From Pontibacter burrus (lineage in GTDB: Bacteria > Bacteroidota > Bacteroidia > Cytophagales > Hymenobacteraceae), in assembly GCF_010686685.1 (NCBI RefSeq), contig NZ_JAAGWD010000011.1:48832-112831 (forward strand): 64,000 nt of DNA, written 5' to 3'. The position numbers were made by a program, and so were the translations under genes. The notes beneath the pieces are model-generated. The model had not been told where the DNA came from, made no database searches, and saw nothing but the letters and a program-made list of their open reading frames with translations. Below, in pieces: positions 1 to 9,855 of this stretch. The first letter of the stretch is position 1. Each line of letters opens with the position of its first letter.

Positions 1-1
1 G

Positions 2-739
2 AAAGAATTTGCCGTGGAATGCGCTATGCTGAAAGTAGAAGGCTCTGAAGTGCTGGATTATGTGGTAGACGAAGGCGTGCAGATCTATGGTGGCTATGGC
101 TTCTCAGCTGACTACCCAATGGATCGCGCTTACCGAGATTCACGTATCAACCGCATTTTTGAGGGCACCAACGAGATCAACCGCATGCTTACCGTGGACA
201 TGATTCTGAAGAAAGCCATGAACGGTGAACTTGACCTGATGGGACCTGCGCAGAACGTGCAGAACGAACTGATGGCTATTCCAGATTTTGGTGCGGAAGA
301 AGAAGGCGGCTTATTTGCTGCAGAATATAAAGCTATCCGTAACCTGAAAAAGGCTATTCTGTTAGTAGCAGGCACAGCCGTACAAAAGTACATGCAATCA
401 CTGGCAAAAGAGCAGGAGATCCTGATGACCATTGCAGACATGGCGATTAAAACCTATGTGGCAGAGTCTACGGTGCTGCGCGTGGAGAAACTGGTGAGCA
501 ACAAAGGTGAAGAAGCTGCTGCCAACCAGATTGATATTGCTCGAGTGGTGGTAAATGATGCGGTAGATGCGTCGTTTATAGCTGGTAAAGACGCCATTGC
601 AGCTATGGCTGAAGGCGATGAGCAGCGACTGTTGTTTATGGGCTTAAAACGCTTCACCAAGAAAGATCTGTACAATACAAAAGACGCCCGTCGTCGTATT
701 GCAGCAGCGCTTATCGAAGCAAACGAATACGTTTATTAA
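2..739 (+). CDS. acyl-CoA dehydrogenase, C-terminal part (5' end outside window)
   Basis: The reading frame is open from base 2, so the gene starts upstream and about 246 residues are visible. Acyl-CoA dehydrogenases are FAD enzymes that oxidise acyl-CoA to enoyl-CoA in beta-oxidation. The visible part contains YGGYGF and then FEGTNEI; the Glu of the EGT motif is the catalytic base in characterised family members. About 150 residues follow the canonical C-terminal helical domain, which fits the long (about 600-residue) VLCAD-like dehydrogenases common in Bacteroidota rather than the 380-residue short form. A hairpin terminator follows. Substrate chain length cannot be read from this fragment. 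Confidence 0.93.
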   Translation, partial: KEFAVECAMLKVEGSEVLDYVVDEGVQIYGGYGFSADYPMDRAYRDSRINRIFEGTNEINRMLTVDMILKKAMNGELDLMGPAQNVQNELMAIPDFGAEEEGGLFAAEYKAIRNLKKAILLVAGTAVQKYMQSLAKEQEILMTIADMAIKTYVAESTVLRVEKLVSNKGEEAAANQIDIARVVVNDAVDASFIAGKDAIAAMAEGDEQRLLFMGLKRFTKKDLYNTKDARRRIAAALIEANEYVY

Positions 740-760
740 CTTCTGACAATTTATAGTTTG

Positions 761-797
761 GAAAGGCTTCTTCTTAGTGAGGGAGCCTTTTCTTTTT
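761..797 (+). terminator. rho-independent terminator after acyl-CoA dehydrogenase
   Basis: AAAGGCT (762-768) pairs with AGCCTTT (784-790) across a 15-base loop and is followed by a T-rich tail. Confidence 0.7.
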
Positions 798-920
798 CAC
801 AGAAGGTGATTTTGCCGGCTTTCGGAGTATCTGTTACTAAAATTTACAAGCCTTAAACCAAAACAACGGCGCATTTTACGTATTGATATAGGCGTTAGAA
901 ACAGTGTTTAGATACAAGCT

Positions 921-1658
921 ATGAAAGTAACCTGCCTTATACCTTGTTTTAATGAGCGTGAGCGGATTGCCCAGGTGGTAAGCGTTATAGCTAGTACAAG
1001 ATTTATAGAGCAGGTTATATGCGTAGATGATGGCTCCGTAGATGGCACTGCGGATTATATAGAAGAACATTGGCCTAAAGTGGAGGTGCTGCGTTTAACA
1101 GCCAACAAAGGCAAAACAGAAGCTATAAGACATGGTCTGCAGTTTGTGCGGCACAATACCTTACTTATGATGGATGCCGATCTCCAGGACCTGCGCAAAG
1201 ATGAGCTGGAAGCTGCTCTGGAAGCTTACCGCAACTATACTGTTGTGGATATGATCATCATGCGACGCATAAACTCCCCGTGGTTTGTGAAATGGTATCG
1301 TAGCGATGTGCTCCTCTCTGGCGAGCGTATCCTGCAGACTGCAGACCTGAAACAGGTCTTAAGACAGAAGCTGAAATGCTACCAGCTGGAGGTGGCAATA
1401 AACCGCTACATGCTGCGCCACAAAAAAGTAGTTCGCTGGATGCCATGGTCCGCCATGAACACCTATAAGGTGGATAAGCTGGGCGTACTGGATGGCTCCC
1501 GGAAAGAGTTTAAGATGTATGTAGATATCGTAAACTATGTCGGTTTTTCGCATATGTGCCTGCAGCTGGCATCATTTACCAAAAGACTAAAGCATTACCC
1601 TGAAGCAAATCATATCAAGAAGCAGTCGCAGCTATACCTTAAAAACTATTTTAGTTGA
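921..1658 (+). CDS. family 2 glycosyltransferase
   Basis: A 245-residue cytoplasmic GT-A fold enzyme predicted to transfer a sugar from a nucleotide donor. Family features are visible in order: PCFNE near residue 8, CVDDGSVDGT near 34 (nucleotide binding), and MDADLQD near 85, the metal-binding DxD-type element. There are no membrane segments, so it is not a full dolichol-phosphate-mannose synthase with its own anchor. The last 13 bases overlap the end of the convergent gene at 1646-3094, and no terminator separates them. Substrate and acceptor are unknown. Confidence 0.85.
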   Translation: MKVTCLIPCFNERERIAQVVSVIASTRFIEQVICVDDGSVDGTADYIEEHWPKVEVLRLTANKGKTEAIRHGLQFVRHNTLLMMDADLQDLRKDELEAALEAYRNYTVVDMIIMRRINSPWFVKWYRSDVLLSGERILQTADLKQVLRQKLKCYQLEVAINRYMLRHKKVVRWMPWSAMNTYKVDKLGVLDGSRKEFKMYVDIVNYVGFSHMCLQLASFTKRLKHYPEANHIKKQSQLYLKNYFS

Positions 1659-3094
1659 ATATGATATAGTTTAAGGCTGGCATCGCGCTTCTTAGGGCGT
1701 ACTACCACGCTTACATCTTTATCTGAGAACCAAGCTGTAAAGTCTTTTACATAAGCCAGTTCTTTGTCGTTGGCTACATTCAGGCGAACTCCTTTTGGTT
1801 CGCTGGTTTGGCCGGTTTTGGTGTCAATCTGGCGCAAATACAGGTCGTATTTTCCGTTTAACTCTTCCAGCGTAAGCAGGCTCAGGGTTTTACCGTTCAG
1901 GTAAGCACTGTATGAAATTCCAGAGAAGGCATCTTCGGCAGGGGCCTCCTGGTGTTTCATAAGCACTGAATTCCAGTCTGCACCCATGTATTCGGTATAG
2001 GCGAACAGCAGCATCTCTTTTGCGAAGTAGGGCGATGATTTTCCGCCCATCGTATATTTCTTCTCTGCCAGCACAAGCAGCTTGTCGTCGTCTGTTTTAA
2101 GAAGGTCTGTCAGGTAAATATCCGAAAAGCGCTTTGGCTTGTTCTGGTCCGTCTTGTTCAAATCGTTTACTTTACCTAAAAAGTCAGCGGTGAACCTGAA
2201 TTCGTCAGCAAATACCATGTCCTCGTTCTCAAAATCAAACTTTACAGCTTTCAGACTATGGTATAAACCTGAGGCTTCTTCAGCAGTTATTACAGCACCG
2301 TATAGTTGGTTGTCGGCCATCAGCTTAAACCGGGAATCCATAATGTAAACTTTCCTGCCATCAAATACGCCTCCTACCAGCACACTCATCACTTTTGCCT
2401 TCGGGTCATTAGGAGTGTAGCGGCGCACCGTCAGTCGGTTCATGTTGTCGGAGATCAGGCTTATGTACTGGTCACCGTTATTGCTTACCTGTATATCTAC
2501 AGATAAAATATCGCGCAAGTCGTTCAGGTTATAGTTTACGTCTTTTAATTTAGCCAGCCTGCCATCGAACAAGGATCCGTTTATACTTCTTATCTTATAG
2601 TTGCTATCGGATTTAAAGTCATAAACCAGTAACCTGGAGCCATCCTGCGAGAACGCTACGCCTGGCTCGCGATTTGTAACCGGGCTTTCTAATAATACCT
2701 GCTTATTTTTCAGTGCACCGCTTGCCAGGTCAATGTAGTAACCGTATAGTTGCTGGTTTGCTCCGTCTTTCTGATATGCTACTACCATGGCCGCATCTTT
2801 GGTAGTATAAAATGCATATACCGTTTGCGCATTGGTAAGCGGAATCACGGTGCTCCACTGCTGCTTTAATCTGGCCTGATATTTTTCTACAGCATAGCTG
2901 CCATCTGCCTTGCGGCTCAGAATGACAAATTCCTCGGGGCCTGTTGGGATGGTTTTGTTTGTGATTCGCTGGTTATACCTGTCTTCTGAGAGATCCGGAT
3001 GATACTCGAATGGCATTGTGCCACGGGTTCTGGATTGGGCTATAGTTGTTGCGCTCAGCAATGAAAGAACAAGGATAAAAAGCAGGGTTCTCAC
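1646..3094 (-). CDS. secreted protein of unknown function, beta-rich
   Basis: A 482-residue protein with a clear N-terminal signal peptide (LLFILVLSLLSATTIAQS) read from a GTG start. No lipobox Cys is seen, so export to the periplasm or surface is expected. The rest is rich in short strand-like blocks such as QVSNNGDQYISLI and KLLVLAEKKY, reminiscent of beta-propeller proteins, but I cannot assign a family. No T9SS sorting domain is evident at the C-terminus, which ends ASLKLYHIQLK. Signal peptide and length support a real gene; function is not known. Confidence 0.8.
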   Translation of the reverse strand: MRTLLFILVLSLLSATTIAQSRTRGTMPFEYHPDLSEDRYNQRITNKTIPTGPEEFVILSRKADGSYAVEKYQARLKQQWSTVIPLTNAQTVYAFYTTKDAAMVVAYQKDGANQQLYGYYIDLASGALKNKQVLLESPVTNREPGVAFSQDGSRLLVYDFKSDSNYKIRSINGSLFDGRLAKLKDVNYNLNDLRDILSVDIQVSNNGDQYISLISDNMNRLTVRRYTPNDPKAKVMSVLVGGVFDGRKVYIMDSRFKLMADNQLYGAVITAEEASGLYHSLKAVKFDFENEDMVFADEFRFTADFLGKVNDLNKTDQNKPKRFSDIYLTDLLKTDDDKLLVLAEKKYTMGGKSSPYFAKEMLLFAYTEYMGADWNSVLMKHQEAPAEDAFSGISYSAYLNGKTLSLLTLEELNGKYDLYLRQIDTKTGQTSEPKGVRLNVANDKELAYVKDFTAWFSDKDVSVVVRPKKRDASLKLYHIQLK

Positions 3095-3394
3095 AGGTAA
3101 AAACAGTTTAGTTATCTCAAACTTAAACTATAGCTCCAGATTTACCAAGAGATTTTTTTCAGTGCTGAAACGAACTATAGCAGATACGCTCTGGCTAATA
3201 AAAAATCAGAAGCCTACCTAAAATTCTAAGCTATAGTTGAGTAAGGATGTACTATTATATGATCATGTTGACATGTTTGCTCACAGCTTAAAATAATACA
3301 TTCGGCAGTATAAACCTATAGTTTACCCAATAGCCACGAAGGGCTGTAACCAGTATAGTTTACACCTTGTAAACCTATTATGACTATGATTTGA

Positions 3395-3634
3395 ATGAAA
3401 TTTATACTAAAGATTTTATTATTTACAGCACTTTTACTGATAAGCAAATTAACTAAGGAAAACGAACTGGCAACCAGTCCTGCTGAGAGCCCTCAGGTTT
3501 TAGTTAGCACAACACAGCATAGTGCACAGGAGCATCTGCCGGTACATAAAACCGGCGGTAATACGCAATTATCCACAGATGTGCCTGATAAACCTGTAAA
3601 GAATTTATTAGCGAAACCGGCAATTATAGAGTAG
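3395..3634 (+). CDS. small secreted peptide, hypothetical
   Basis: A 79-residue frame starting MKFILKILLFTALLLIS, which looks like a signal peptide or single membrane anchor, followed by a polar Thr/Pro/Gln-rich tail. It lies alone between two minus-strand genes and ends 5 bases before the recG stop on the opposite strand. No family is recognised and no good -7 promoter box sits at the right distance, so this could be a spurious frame. The hydrophobic leader followed by an abrupt switch to a disordered tail is the only argument for it. Confidence 0.4.
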   Translation: MKFILKILLFTALLLISKLTKENELATSPAESPQVLVSTTQHSAQEHLPVHKTGGNTQLSTDVPDKPVKNLLAKPAIIE

Positions 3635-3639
3635 GGATA

Positions 3640-5736
3640 TTAACTGATACGACTCCAGTTTACAGTATTAGCGCTCAACGACTGAATATGCCTGCGGATA
3701 TTATGATGCTCGGGCTTTTCCAGTTGTGAGTCGTCCTGTAATATTCTTTGTGCAGCAGCACGCGCTTCCTGAAGTATCGGTGCATCTTTAGCAAGGTCTG
3801 AGATGAGTAGATCAAGCACACCGCTTTGCTGTGTACCCATCAGGTCTCCGGGTCCACGTAACTTCAGATCTATGTCGGCAATCTCAAATCCGTTATTGGT
3901 GCGCACCATGGTTTCCAGGCGGGTTTTGCTGTCTTTGCTGAGTTTGTAGCCTGTCATGAGTATACAATAGCTTTGCTCGGCGCCACGGCCAACGCGCCCA
4001 CGCAATTGGTGCAACTGCGACAACCCGAACCTTTCAGCACTTTCTATGATCATAACTGAAGCATTTGGTACGTTCACACCTACTTCAATTACAGTTGTAG
4101 CCACCATAATCTGCGTCTCGTTCTTCACAAAGCGCTGCATTTCGTAATCTTTATCCTGTGCTTTTAGCTTGCCGTGCACCATACTTACCTGGAACTCCGG
4201 AAAAGCCCGCCGTATGCTTTCGTAGCCGTCCATCAGGTCTTTATAGTCCATGCCTTCCGATTCTTCTATCAGCGGGTAAACCACATACACCTGGCGGCCC
4301 AGGTTTATCTGGTCGCGCACAAACTGGAAAACACGCAAACGGTGGGAGTCAAATCGGTGAGATGTAATGATCTCCTTACGGCCAGCCGGCATTTCATCTA
4401 TCACCGATACATCCAGGTCGCCATAAAGTGTCATGGCCAGCGTTCTCGGTATAGGGGTGGCGGTCATGACCAACACATGCGGAATAACACGCGGGTTCTT
4501 ACGCCATAGTTTGGAACGTTGCTCCACGCCAAAACGATGCTGCTCATCAACTATACACAAGCCCAGGTTATGGAACTGTACCACATCTTCCAGCAAGGCA
4601 TGTGTGCCCACGATCATTTTCATCTCGCCGGAGCGAAGCTGCTCGTGCAGCTCACGGCGCTCTTTAGCTTTGGTAGAGCCGGTTAGTTTACCAATTTTTA
4701 TACCCAAGCGGTCGGCAAATGCCTTTAATCCGGTATAGTGCTGGTCTGCCAAAATCTCGGTAGGGGCCATTAATACTGATTGCGCTCCGTTATCAGCAGC
4801 TATCAGCATGGTAATAAAGGCAACTATAGTTTTGCCGGAGCCCACATCACCCTGCAGCAAACGGTTCATTTGTTTGCCCGATGTCAGGTCGGTGTAGATT
4901 TCCTTGATGACTCTTTTCTGCGCACCCGTCAGGTCAAAAGTCATGTGGTTCTTGTAGAACTCAGTTACGGTTGGCACCTGCTTAAAAACCTGCCCGGCCA
5001 GGTCCGCGCGACGCACAAATTTCTGACGTAGCAGGCGCAGTTGCACGTAAAAAAGCTCTTCAAACTTAAGCCTGAACTTGGCTGCATTATACTTCTCTAC
5101 CGATTCCGGAAAGTGGATATTCTGCAATGCACTACGCTTGTCGGTGAGGCGATAATGGTCAATAAGGTCAGGGGAGAGGGTTTCCTGTATGTTGGGAGCC
5201 GCAATTTTCAGTAGTGTCTCGATGTACTTCGAGATCACTTTGCTGTCGATGCGGTGAGCTTTTAGTTTCTCTGTTGTATTGTAAACTGGCTGCAGGAAAG
5301 CTGTAGTTTGTTTTACCTCGCTCAGTTCTTCCAGCTCGGGGTGGGCCATGCTAAACTTACCGTTAAACTCCGTCGGCTTCCCGAAAACGATATAGTCGGT
5401 GTGGTTCTTCAGGCTTTTTTCCATCCACTTCACCCCCTTAAACCATACCAGCTCCAACTCGTCGCCGGCTTCGTCTACCAATGTAGCGGCCAGGCGCTGT
5501 TTACGCCCTTCGCCCAGGAGCTGTTTCCCCCGCACACGCCCGCGTACCTGCACATAAGGCATGCTTTCCTCTAGTTCAGCAACACGGTAAAACTGAGTGC
5601 GGTCTAAATAGCGGAAAGGGTAATGCTGGATCAGGTCGCCGTAAGTATACATGTTCAGCTCCTTCTGCAACAGCTCAGCGCGCTGCGGCCCAATCCCTTT
5701 CAGATACTCGATCTTGGTATGGAAGAAGTTGCTCAA
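3640..5736 (-). CDS. recG: ATP-dependent DNA helicase RecG
   Basis: A 698-residue branched-DNA helicase that regresses stalled replication forks and processes recombination intermediates. The N-terminal wedge/OB domain (about residues 1-230) precedes a superfamily 2 motor. Visible motifs are GDVGSGKT (Walker A), VDEQHRFG (the DEQH box typical of RecG), MTATPIPRT (motif III) and QLRGRVGRG (motif VI). The length matches the family. The start is a TTG codon, with no better ATG nearby. It is transcribed alone, with a repeat-containing gap before gldD upstream of it. Confidence 0.97.
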   Translation of the reverse strand: MSNFFHTKIEYLKGIGPQRAELLQKELNMYTYGDLIQHYPFRYLDRTQFYRVAELEESMPYVQVRGRVRGKQLLGEGRKQRLAATLVDEAGDELELVWFKGVKWMEKSLKNHTDYIVFGKPTEFNGKFSMAHPELEELSEVKQTTAFLQPVYNTTEKLKAHRIDSKVISKYIETLLKIAAPNIQETLSPDLIDHYRLTDKRSALQNIHFPESVEKYNAAKFRLKFEELFYVQLRLLRQKFVRRADLAGQVFKQVPTVTEFYKNHMTFDLTGAQKRVIKEIYTDLTSGKQMNRLLQGDVGSGKTIVAFITMLIAADNGAQSVLMAPTEILADQHYTGLKAFADRLGIKIGKLTGSTKAKERRELHEQLRSGEMKMIVGTHALLEDVVQFHNLGLCIVDEQHRFGVEQRSKLWRKNPRVIPHVLVMTATPIPRTLAMTLYGDLDVSVIDEMPAGRKEIITSHRFDSHRLRVFQFVRDQINLGRQVYVVYPLIEESEGMDYKDLMDGYESIRRAFPEFQVSMVHGKLKAQDKDYEMQRFVKNETQIMVATTVIEVGVNVPNASVMIIESAERFGLSQLHQLRGRVGRGAEQSYCILMTGYKLSKDSKTRLETMVRTNNGFEIADIDLKLRGPGDLMGTQQSGVLDLLISDLAKDAPILQEARAAAQRILQDDSQLEKPEHHNIRRHIQSLSANTVNWSRIS

Positions 5737-5784
5737 AACCTATGGGTGTGAATTAGGAATTATGAATGAGATAAAGATACTGAT

Positions 5785-5803
5785 TTTGTCTGAATCAGGA
5801 TTT
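5785..5803 (+). repeat. dispersed 19-bp repeat, copy 1
   Basis: TTTGTCTGAATCAGGATTT occurs here and identically at 30748-30766. Both copies are intergenic and in the same orientation. Confidence 0.7.
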
Positions 5804-5811
5804 GTGGGATG

Positions 5812-5894
5812 ACCTCACCGTGTCTTTAAGACCTGTGAGCGTCTTACTAACTGTAGCAAAAAAACACTCACAGGTTTGTTAAACGCTGTGAGGT
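5812..5894. repeat. intergenic imperfect inverted repeat (ACCTCAC...GTGAGGT type)
   Basis: The element reads ACCTCACCGTGTC at its left end and GCTGTGAGGT at its right end, with internal ACCTGTGAG and CTCACAGGT. The two halves are imperfect reverse complements of about 30 bases separated by an A-rich spacer. It fills the gap between recG and gldD. Palindromic units built on CCTGTGAGG are familiar as intergenic repeats in Bacteroidota; copy number in this genome cannot be judged from one window. Confidence 0.6.
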
Positions 5895-5913
5895 TTAAAC
5901 CAGCAATCAGCAA

Positions 5914-6534
5914 TTATTTGCCTTCCTGCCACTTTAACGTGTTTAACATGTGCACTACATCACGTTTTATAAATTCGATAACAGGAGCCAATGAATCGTT
6001 TTGGGTGGCGGTGCGGAAATAGAGGGCGCCACGCAGGAAATGTTTGGTTGAATCGGTTACGTAAAACTGAAACTGGCTTGGTACTTCGCCTTCAAGCTCA
6101 AAAACAGAGGCCATGTCGCCGGTTGGGGTTCGGATTTCGGTTTCTTCTATAGAGTAGGCTTTAATCTGGTGCTTGCCGGTTAGTTTACGGGCATCTTCTA
6201 CCATATCATTCAGCATCTTGTCGCTGCCTTGCAGATCCTTATAAGTTAGCTGCACATCGGCGCCCAGGTTTGGGTAGATAATGTGTATCCAATGCGGCTC
6301 CGCAATCATGGAGGAATCGGGGCGCACTTTGGCATGGCTAGAATACTCGAACGAATACGGGTAGTCGGCTTTAAGCGGCTGGTAAGTCTGTTCCGGAAGA
6401 TCGATGCGGTTATAGCCTTTTGGTTTTGGGATATACTCCGTACCACATGATGCAACTAAAAGTGCCAGGGCAAACCATAGCCCGAATTGTAGTTTAGTCC
6501 ACTTTGTGGTAGCGCTTCTTTTTACTTCCGACAT
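5914..6534 (-). CDS. gldD: gliding motility lipoprotein GldD
   Basis: A 206-residue lipoprotein required for gliding in Flavobacterium johnsoniae, where gldD mutants lack motility and type IX secretion. The N-terminal hydrophobic stretch ends in the lipobox LVASC with Cys30. The conserved family opening [12 protein letters not shown] follows directly. The start lies inside the end of gldE (41-base overlap, different frame), indicating translational coupling. The order mutY-ssb-gldE-gldD matches the arrangement known from other Bacteroidota, which strengthens the name. Confidence 0.93.
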   Translation of the reverse strand: MSEVKRSATTKWTKLQFGLWFALALLVASCGTEYIPKPKGYNRIDLPEQTYQPLKADYPYSFEYSSHAKVRPDSSMIAEPHWIHIIYPNLGADVQLTYKDLQGSDKMLNDMVEDARKLTGKHQIKAYSIEETEIRTPTGDMASVFELEGEVPSQFQFYVTDSTKHFLRGALYFRTATQNDSLAPVIEFIKRDVVHMLNTLKWQEGK

Positions 6535-7855
6535 TTATTTTTACTCGTTTTACGCGTTTGCTATCCGCAGATTCTATAGTGAAATGGAAATGGCCGTAGT
6601 TTATAGTTTCGCCCGGCTTTGGTATACGTGAGAAAAGTGCCAGCATCAATCCGGCCACCGACTCGTTTTCTCCTTTAACTTCATTAAAAGCATCGAACGG
6701 AACTTCTGTGATTTTGCAGAAGTCGTGCAGCGATGTTTTGGCGTCAAAGATAAACGTATTTTTATCTAACTGAGAATAGATGATCTCGTCGTCGTCAAAC
6801 TCATCGTTTATTTCGCCTACGATTTCTTCAACTATATCTTCCAAGGTAAGCAGGCCGGTTGCATTGCCAAATTCATTCATCACAATGGCCATGTGCACGT
6901 GCTTGTTCTTGAAATCTTCAAACAGGTCGGCAATGCGTTTATTGTCTGGCACCAGAAAAGGTTCGCGCAATAGTTCCTGCCAGTTAAAGTCAGGCCCTCT
7001 ATCCAGGTAAGGCAACAGGTCTTTTACGTATAGTATGCCTTCAATCCTATCGGTGTTCTCGGTATAGACCGGCACACGGGAATAGCCCCACTTGGTAATT
7101 TCAGGCAGGAGCTCGGGCAAGGTCATCGATGATCGGAAAGCAACTATATCCACTCTGGGGCGCATGATCTGCCGAACGGTAATAGAGCCGAAGTTTACCA
7201 CACCGCGCAGAATACGTCGCTCTTCCGGAGAGGTGTCTTCGTTCGTAAGGGCTACGTCCAGACTATACTTTAACTCCTGTACCGTCTGGTTATAGTTGCG
7301 GGTGCCATACTTACGATCCAGCCAGCTGTTTATGGCCATCAACAATTTAGCAAGCGGCTGCACGAGCGGCTCAACTATAGTTATTGCGGGAGCCGTACGA
7401 CGGGCTATCGTTACTGGGTTTTTATGGGCGTATACCTTTGGAAGCACCTCACCACAAAATACGATCAGAAACGTGGCAAACAACGTGCAGCCTGCCAGTT
7501 CCCAGAACTCCAGCATCCCGAAAAGCAACCAGGCAAAGTAAGCAAACAGGGTGATGATGCTTACATTAATGCCGTTGTTGATGATGAGTAAATGCGTGAG
7601 CAGCTTGCGCGGGTCTTCTAGCAGTGCTGTAATGCGTTTGTCAGAAGGGTGAGTGCCGGCTTTGAGGTTAGCCAGGTCTTTCTCCTGCAACGAAAAAAAA
7701 GCTGCTTCCGCCCCTGATGTAAGGGCAGAAAGCAGCAAAAGGATAGTACAGCCAACTATAGCTGCGATATATTCAATCCTGAGTAAAGCAGATGTATTTT
7801 GTAAGAACTGCAGTAAACTATAACTCAGGGGGTCTCCAGGATCTAAACTTCCCAA
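6494..7855 (-). CDS. gldE: GldE, CNNM/CorC-type membrane protein with CBS domains
   Basis: A 453-residue membrane protein. It has an N-terminal DUF21/CNNM membrane domain (about residues 25-190, with several hydrophobic segments), two CBS domains (the first around [14 protein letters not shown], the second around [15 protein letters not shown]), and a CorC/HlyC C-terminal domain introduced by [14 protein letters not shown]. In F. johnsoniae gldE lies directly upstream of gldD and extra copies suppress some gldB defects. Translation starts at a TTG codon; the next in-frame Met is far downstream. Its end overlaps gldD by 41 bases. The same domain set occurs in haemolysin-C-like ion-transport proteins, so the name rests partly on context. 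Confidence 0.9.
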   Translation of the reverse strand: MGSLDPGDPLSYSLLQFLQNTSALLRIEYIAAIVGCTILLLLSALTSGAEAAFFSLQEKDLANLKAGTHPSDKRITALLEDPRKLLTHLLIINNGINVSIITLFAYFAWLLFGMLEFWELAGCTLFATFLIVFCGEVLPKVYAHKNPVTIARRTAPAITIVEPLVQPLAKLLMAINSWLDRKYGTRNYNQTVQELKYSLDVALTNEDTSPEERRILRGVVNFGSITVRQIMRPRVDIVAFRSSMTLPELLPEITKWGYSRVPVYTENTDRIEGILYVKDLLPYLDRGPDFNWQELLREPFLVPDNKRIADLFEDFKNKHVHMAIVMNEFGNATGLLTLEDIVEEIVGEINDEFDDDEIIYSQLDKNTFIFDAKTSLHDFCKITEVPFDAFNEVKGENESVAGLMLALFSRIPKPGETINYGHFHFTIESADSKRVKRVKINVGSKKKRYHKVD

Positions 7856-7880
7856 AATGTAATGTTTTAGTTAAACATAA

Positions 7881-8348
7881 TTAGAACGGCAGGTCGTCCG
7901 GCTCGTCGTTTTGAGCAACGCCGGCTGCAGCAGTGCTGCCACCACCAAAACTACCAGCAGCTGCAGCAGTATTGCCGCCTTGGTAATTGGTGCCACCTTC
8001 CGATGATCCGCCCTCTCCACGACCGCCAAGCATAGTCATGTTATCTGCTACAATTTCTGTAGAGTAACGCTGAACGCCTTCTTTGTCCTGGTATTGGTTT
8101 GTGCGAATCTTGCCTTCTACAAATACAGACTGACCTTTGCGCAGGTATTTTTCTGCTACTTCGGCCAAACCGCGCCACAAAACAATGTTGTGCCACTCGG
8201 TTTTTTCCTGGCGCTGGCCGGTTTTGTCTTTAAATGTTTCGGAGGTTGCCAGCGGGAAACGGGCTACTGCCACACCGCCTTCTAAATGTCGTACTTCAGG
8301 GTCTTTGCCCAGGTTTCCGATAAGGATTACTTTGTTTACACTTGCCAT
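7881..8348 (-). CDS. ssb: single-stranded DNA-binding protein
   Basis: A 155-residue SSB. The OB-fold occupies residues 1-110 ([20 protein letters not shown], then [21 protein letters not shown]). A Gly/Ala-rich linker follows and the acidic tip ends EPDDLPF, the conserved tail that recruits replication and repair proteins. It sits 25 bases upstream of gldE and about 100 bases after mutY in the same direction, so one transcript is plausible. This is the normal full-length chromosomal form. Confidence 0.97.
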   Translation of the reverse strand: MASVNKVILIGNLGKDPEVRHLEGGVAVARFPLATSETFKDKTGQRQEKTEWHNIVLWRGLAEVAEKYLRKGQSVFVEGKIRTNQYQDKEGVQRYSTEIVADNMTMLGGRGEGGSSEGGTNYQGGNTAAAAGSFGGGSTAAAGVAQNDEPDDLPF

Positions 8349-8451
8349 GCTTACTTTTGTTAAATAGTTAATTGAATTGGGCTACTCCGACAACCAAGCC
8401 GGAGGCAATATGGCTTACTGAACTACAAATTTAGAAGTTTATTAGTTCAGT

Positions 8452-9540
8452 TTATAAATGTAGTAAAATCTTCTCATCTTTCAAATAGTTATTTATCAAA
8501 ATTGGCTTCGGAATTTCATCGATTTCTGTGGGCGTATAAAGCGCCAGGCGTGTTTCCTGCTCCACTTCAGGTTTCAGCTTTTCGGTGAGGTGTATCAGGT
8601 AAAATTTAGCTGTTATTTTCTGATGGCTGAGGATGTGTTTATACTCTTTACGGGGAGGTTGCAATTGTTCCGCTGCAACGGGTATGCCTGCTGCGTTAAG
8701 CTCCTCCAGTAACGCTTCCGTTGCCAGTGTTTTATCTGTGCTTTCAAATAGGTAAAAGTCGTAAAGCCCTTGCCAGATATCGCCTTCCAGGCGCTTGCGC
8801 ATATAGTATTGGCCCTGCCAGCTAAAAACTAAATAATGGAAATAACGCGGTCGTGCCGCTTTAGCCTTCGATTTTACCGGTAGCTCCTGCACCAGGCCGT
8901 GCGTAAAGGCAAAGCACTGTTGCTGCAGGGGGCAAAAAAGGCAGTCTGGCATAACTGGCGTGCACTGTATGGCGCCAAACTCCATAATGGCTTGGTTGTA
9001 AGTATCTGGTTCATCGGCAGGCACCAGTTCGTTCGCCTGCTCCTGAAACACTTTGCGTGATGCCGGTAGTGCAATGTCCTCTGAAATTCCAAACACGCGT
9101 GACAGCACCCGGAAAACGTTGCCATCCAAAACGGCTACCTGTTCTTTAAAGGCGAAAGCTGCAGTAGCTGCGGCCGTATAGTTGCCTACACCTTTCAATT
9201 TCAATAGCTCGCTATAGTTATCCGGGAAGTTGCCGCCATACTCCTGCACAATCTGCCTGGCTGTGTGGTGCATGTTGCGTGCCCGTGAGTAGTAACCCAG
9301 CCCTTGCCATAGTCGCAAAACTTCATCTTCAGGGGCGGCAGCCAGATCCTGAACGGTAGGGTAAGTTTCTGTAAACTTATTGTAGTAGGGCAGGCCCTGG
9401 TTTACGCGCGTCTGTTGCAGAATTACTTCTGAAAGCCATATAAAATAAGGATCGGTAGTGGCTCGCCAGGGTAAATTTCTTTTATGCCGGTTGTACCAGT
9501 TAATCAGTGTTTGGGCGAAGTAAGGAGCCTGTTTAGCCAT
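8452..9540 (-). CDS. mutY: A/G-specific adenine DNA glycosylase MutY
   Basis: A 362-residue repair enzyme that removes adenine mispaired with 8-oxoguanine. The helix-hairpin-helix reads LKGVGNYTAAA and is followed by VLDGNVFRV with the catalytic Asp. The 4Fe-4S cluster loop is intact with spacing C-x6-C-x2-C-x5-C (CTPVMPDCLFCPLQQQC). The C-terminal NUDIX-like domain that recognises 8-oxoG begins near residue 225. The length is normal. It is first in the mutY-ssb-gldE-gldD run and divergent from the HU gene. Confidence 0.96.
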   Translation of the reverse strand: MAKQAPYFAQTLINWYNRHKRNLPWRATTDPYFIWLSEVILQQTRVNQGLPYYNKFTETYPTVQDLAAAPEDEVLRLWQGLGYYSRARNMHHTARQIVQEYGGNFPDNYSELLKLKGVGNYTAAATAAFAFKEQVAVLDGNVFRVLSRVFGISEDIALPASRKVFQEQANELVPADEPDTYNQAIMEFGAIQCTPVMPDCLFCPLQQQCFAFTHGLVQELPVKSKAKAARPRYFHYLVFSWQGQYYMRKRLEGDIWQGLYDFYLFESTDKTLATEALLEELNAAGIPVAAEQLQPPRKEYKHILSHQKITAKFYLIHLTEKLKPEVEQETRLALYTPTEIDEIPKPILINNYLKDEKILLHL

Positions 9541-9855
9541 GAGTGGGTAGCTGCAGATACTAAAAGTAGAACTGTTAAAGTTATTGTTTTGTTGTGATAC
9601 CTGAATCAGGCGGCGCTTTATGTAAAGTTTGTACCTGCGCCGGCATATGGATCTGTTTTGCTCTTGCAGGCAGTGTAATTAATTGAGTAGGTGATGATAA
9701 CAGGGGATAATTTATACTTAATAATTTAAGCGTAAAACTTTTACATCTCGAAAAGTAAAATTACCTTTGTGCCCCGAAAATTACGGATGAAGTGCAATTA
9801 TTGCCTTTTTATATTGGGAATTTAACATATCTTAAAATTTATAAAACTTAAAAAA
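9541..9855. other. 315-base divergent intergenic region mutY / HU
   Basis: It holds the promoters of both divergent genes. On the plus strand TACCTTTG (9762-9769) matches the Bacteroidota -7 element; the -33 element is weak. The stretch before the HU start is very AT-rich. No RNA gene or further coding frame was recognised. Confidence 0.5.
9762..9769 (+). promoter_or_regulatory. -7 promoter element for the HU gene
   Basis: TACCTTTG fits the TAnnTTTG consensus of the Bacteroidota primary sigma factor, 87 bases before the GTG start. A clear TTG -33 box at 17-23 bases is not present. Confidence 0.5.
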
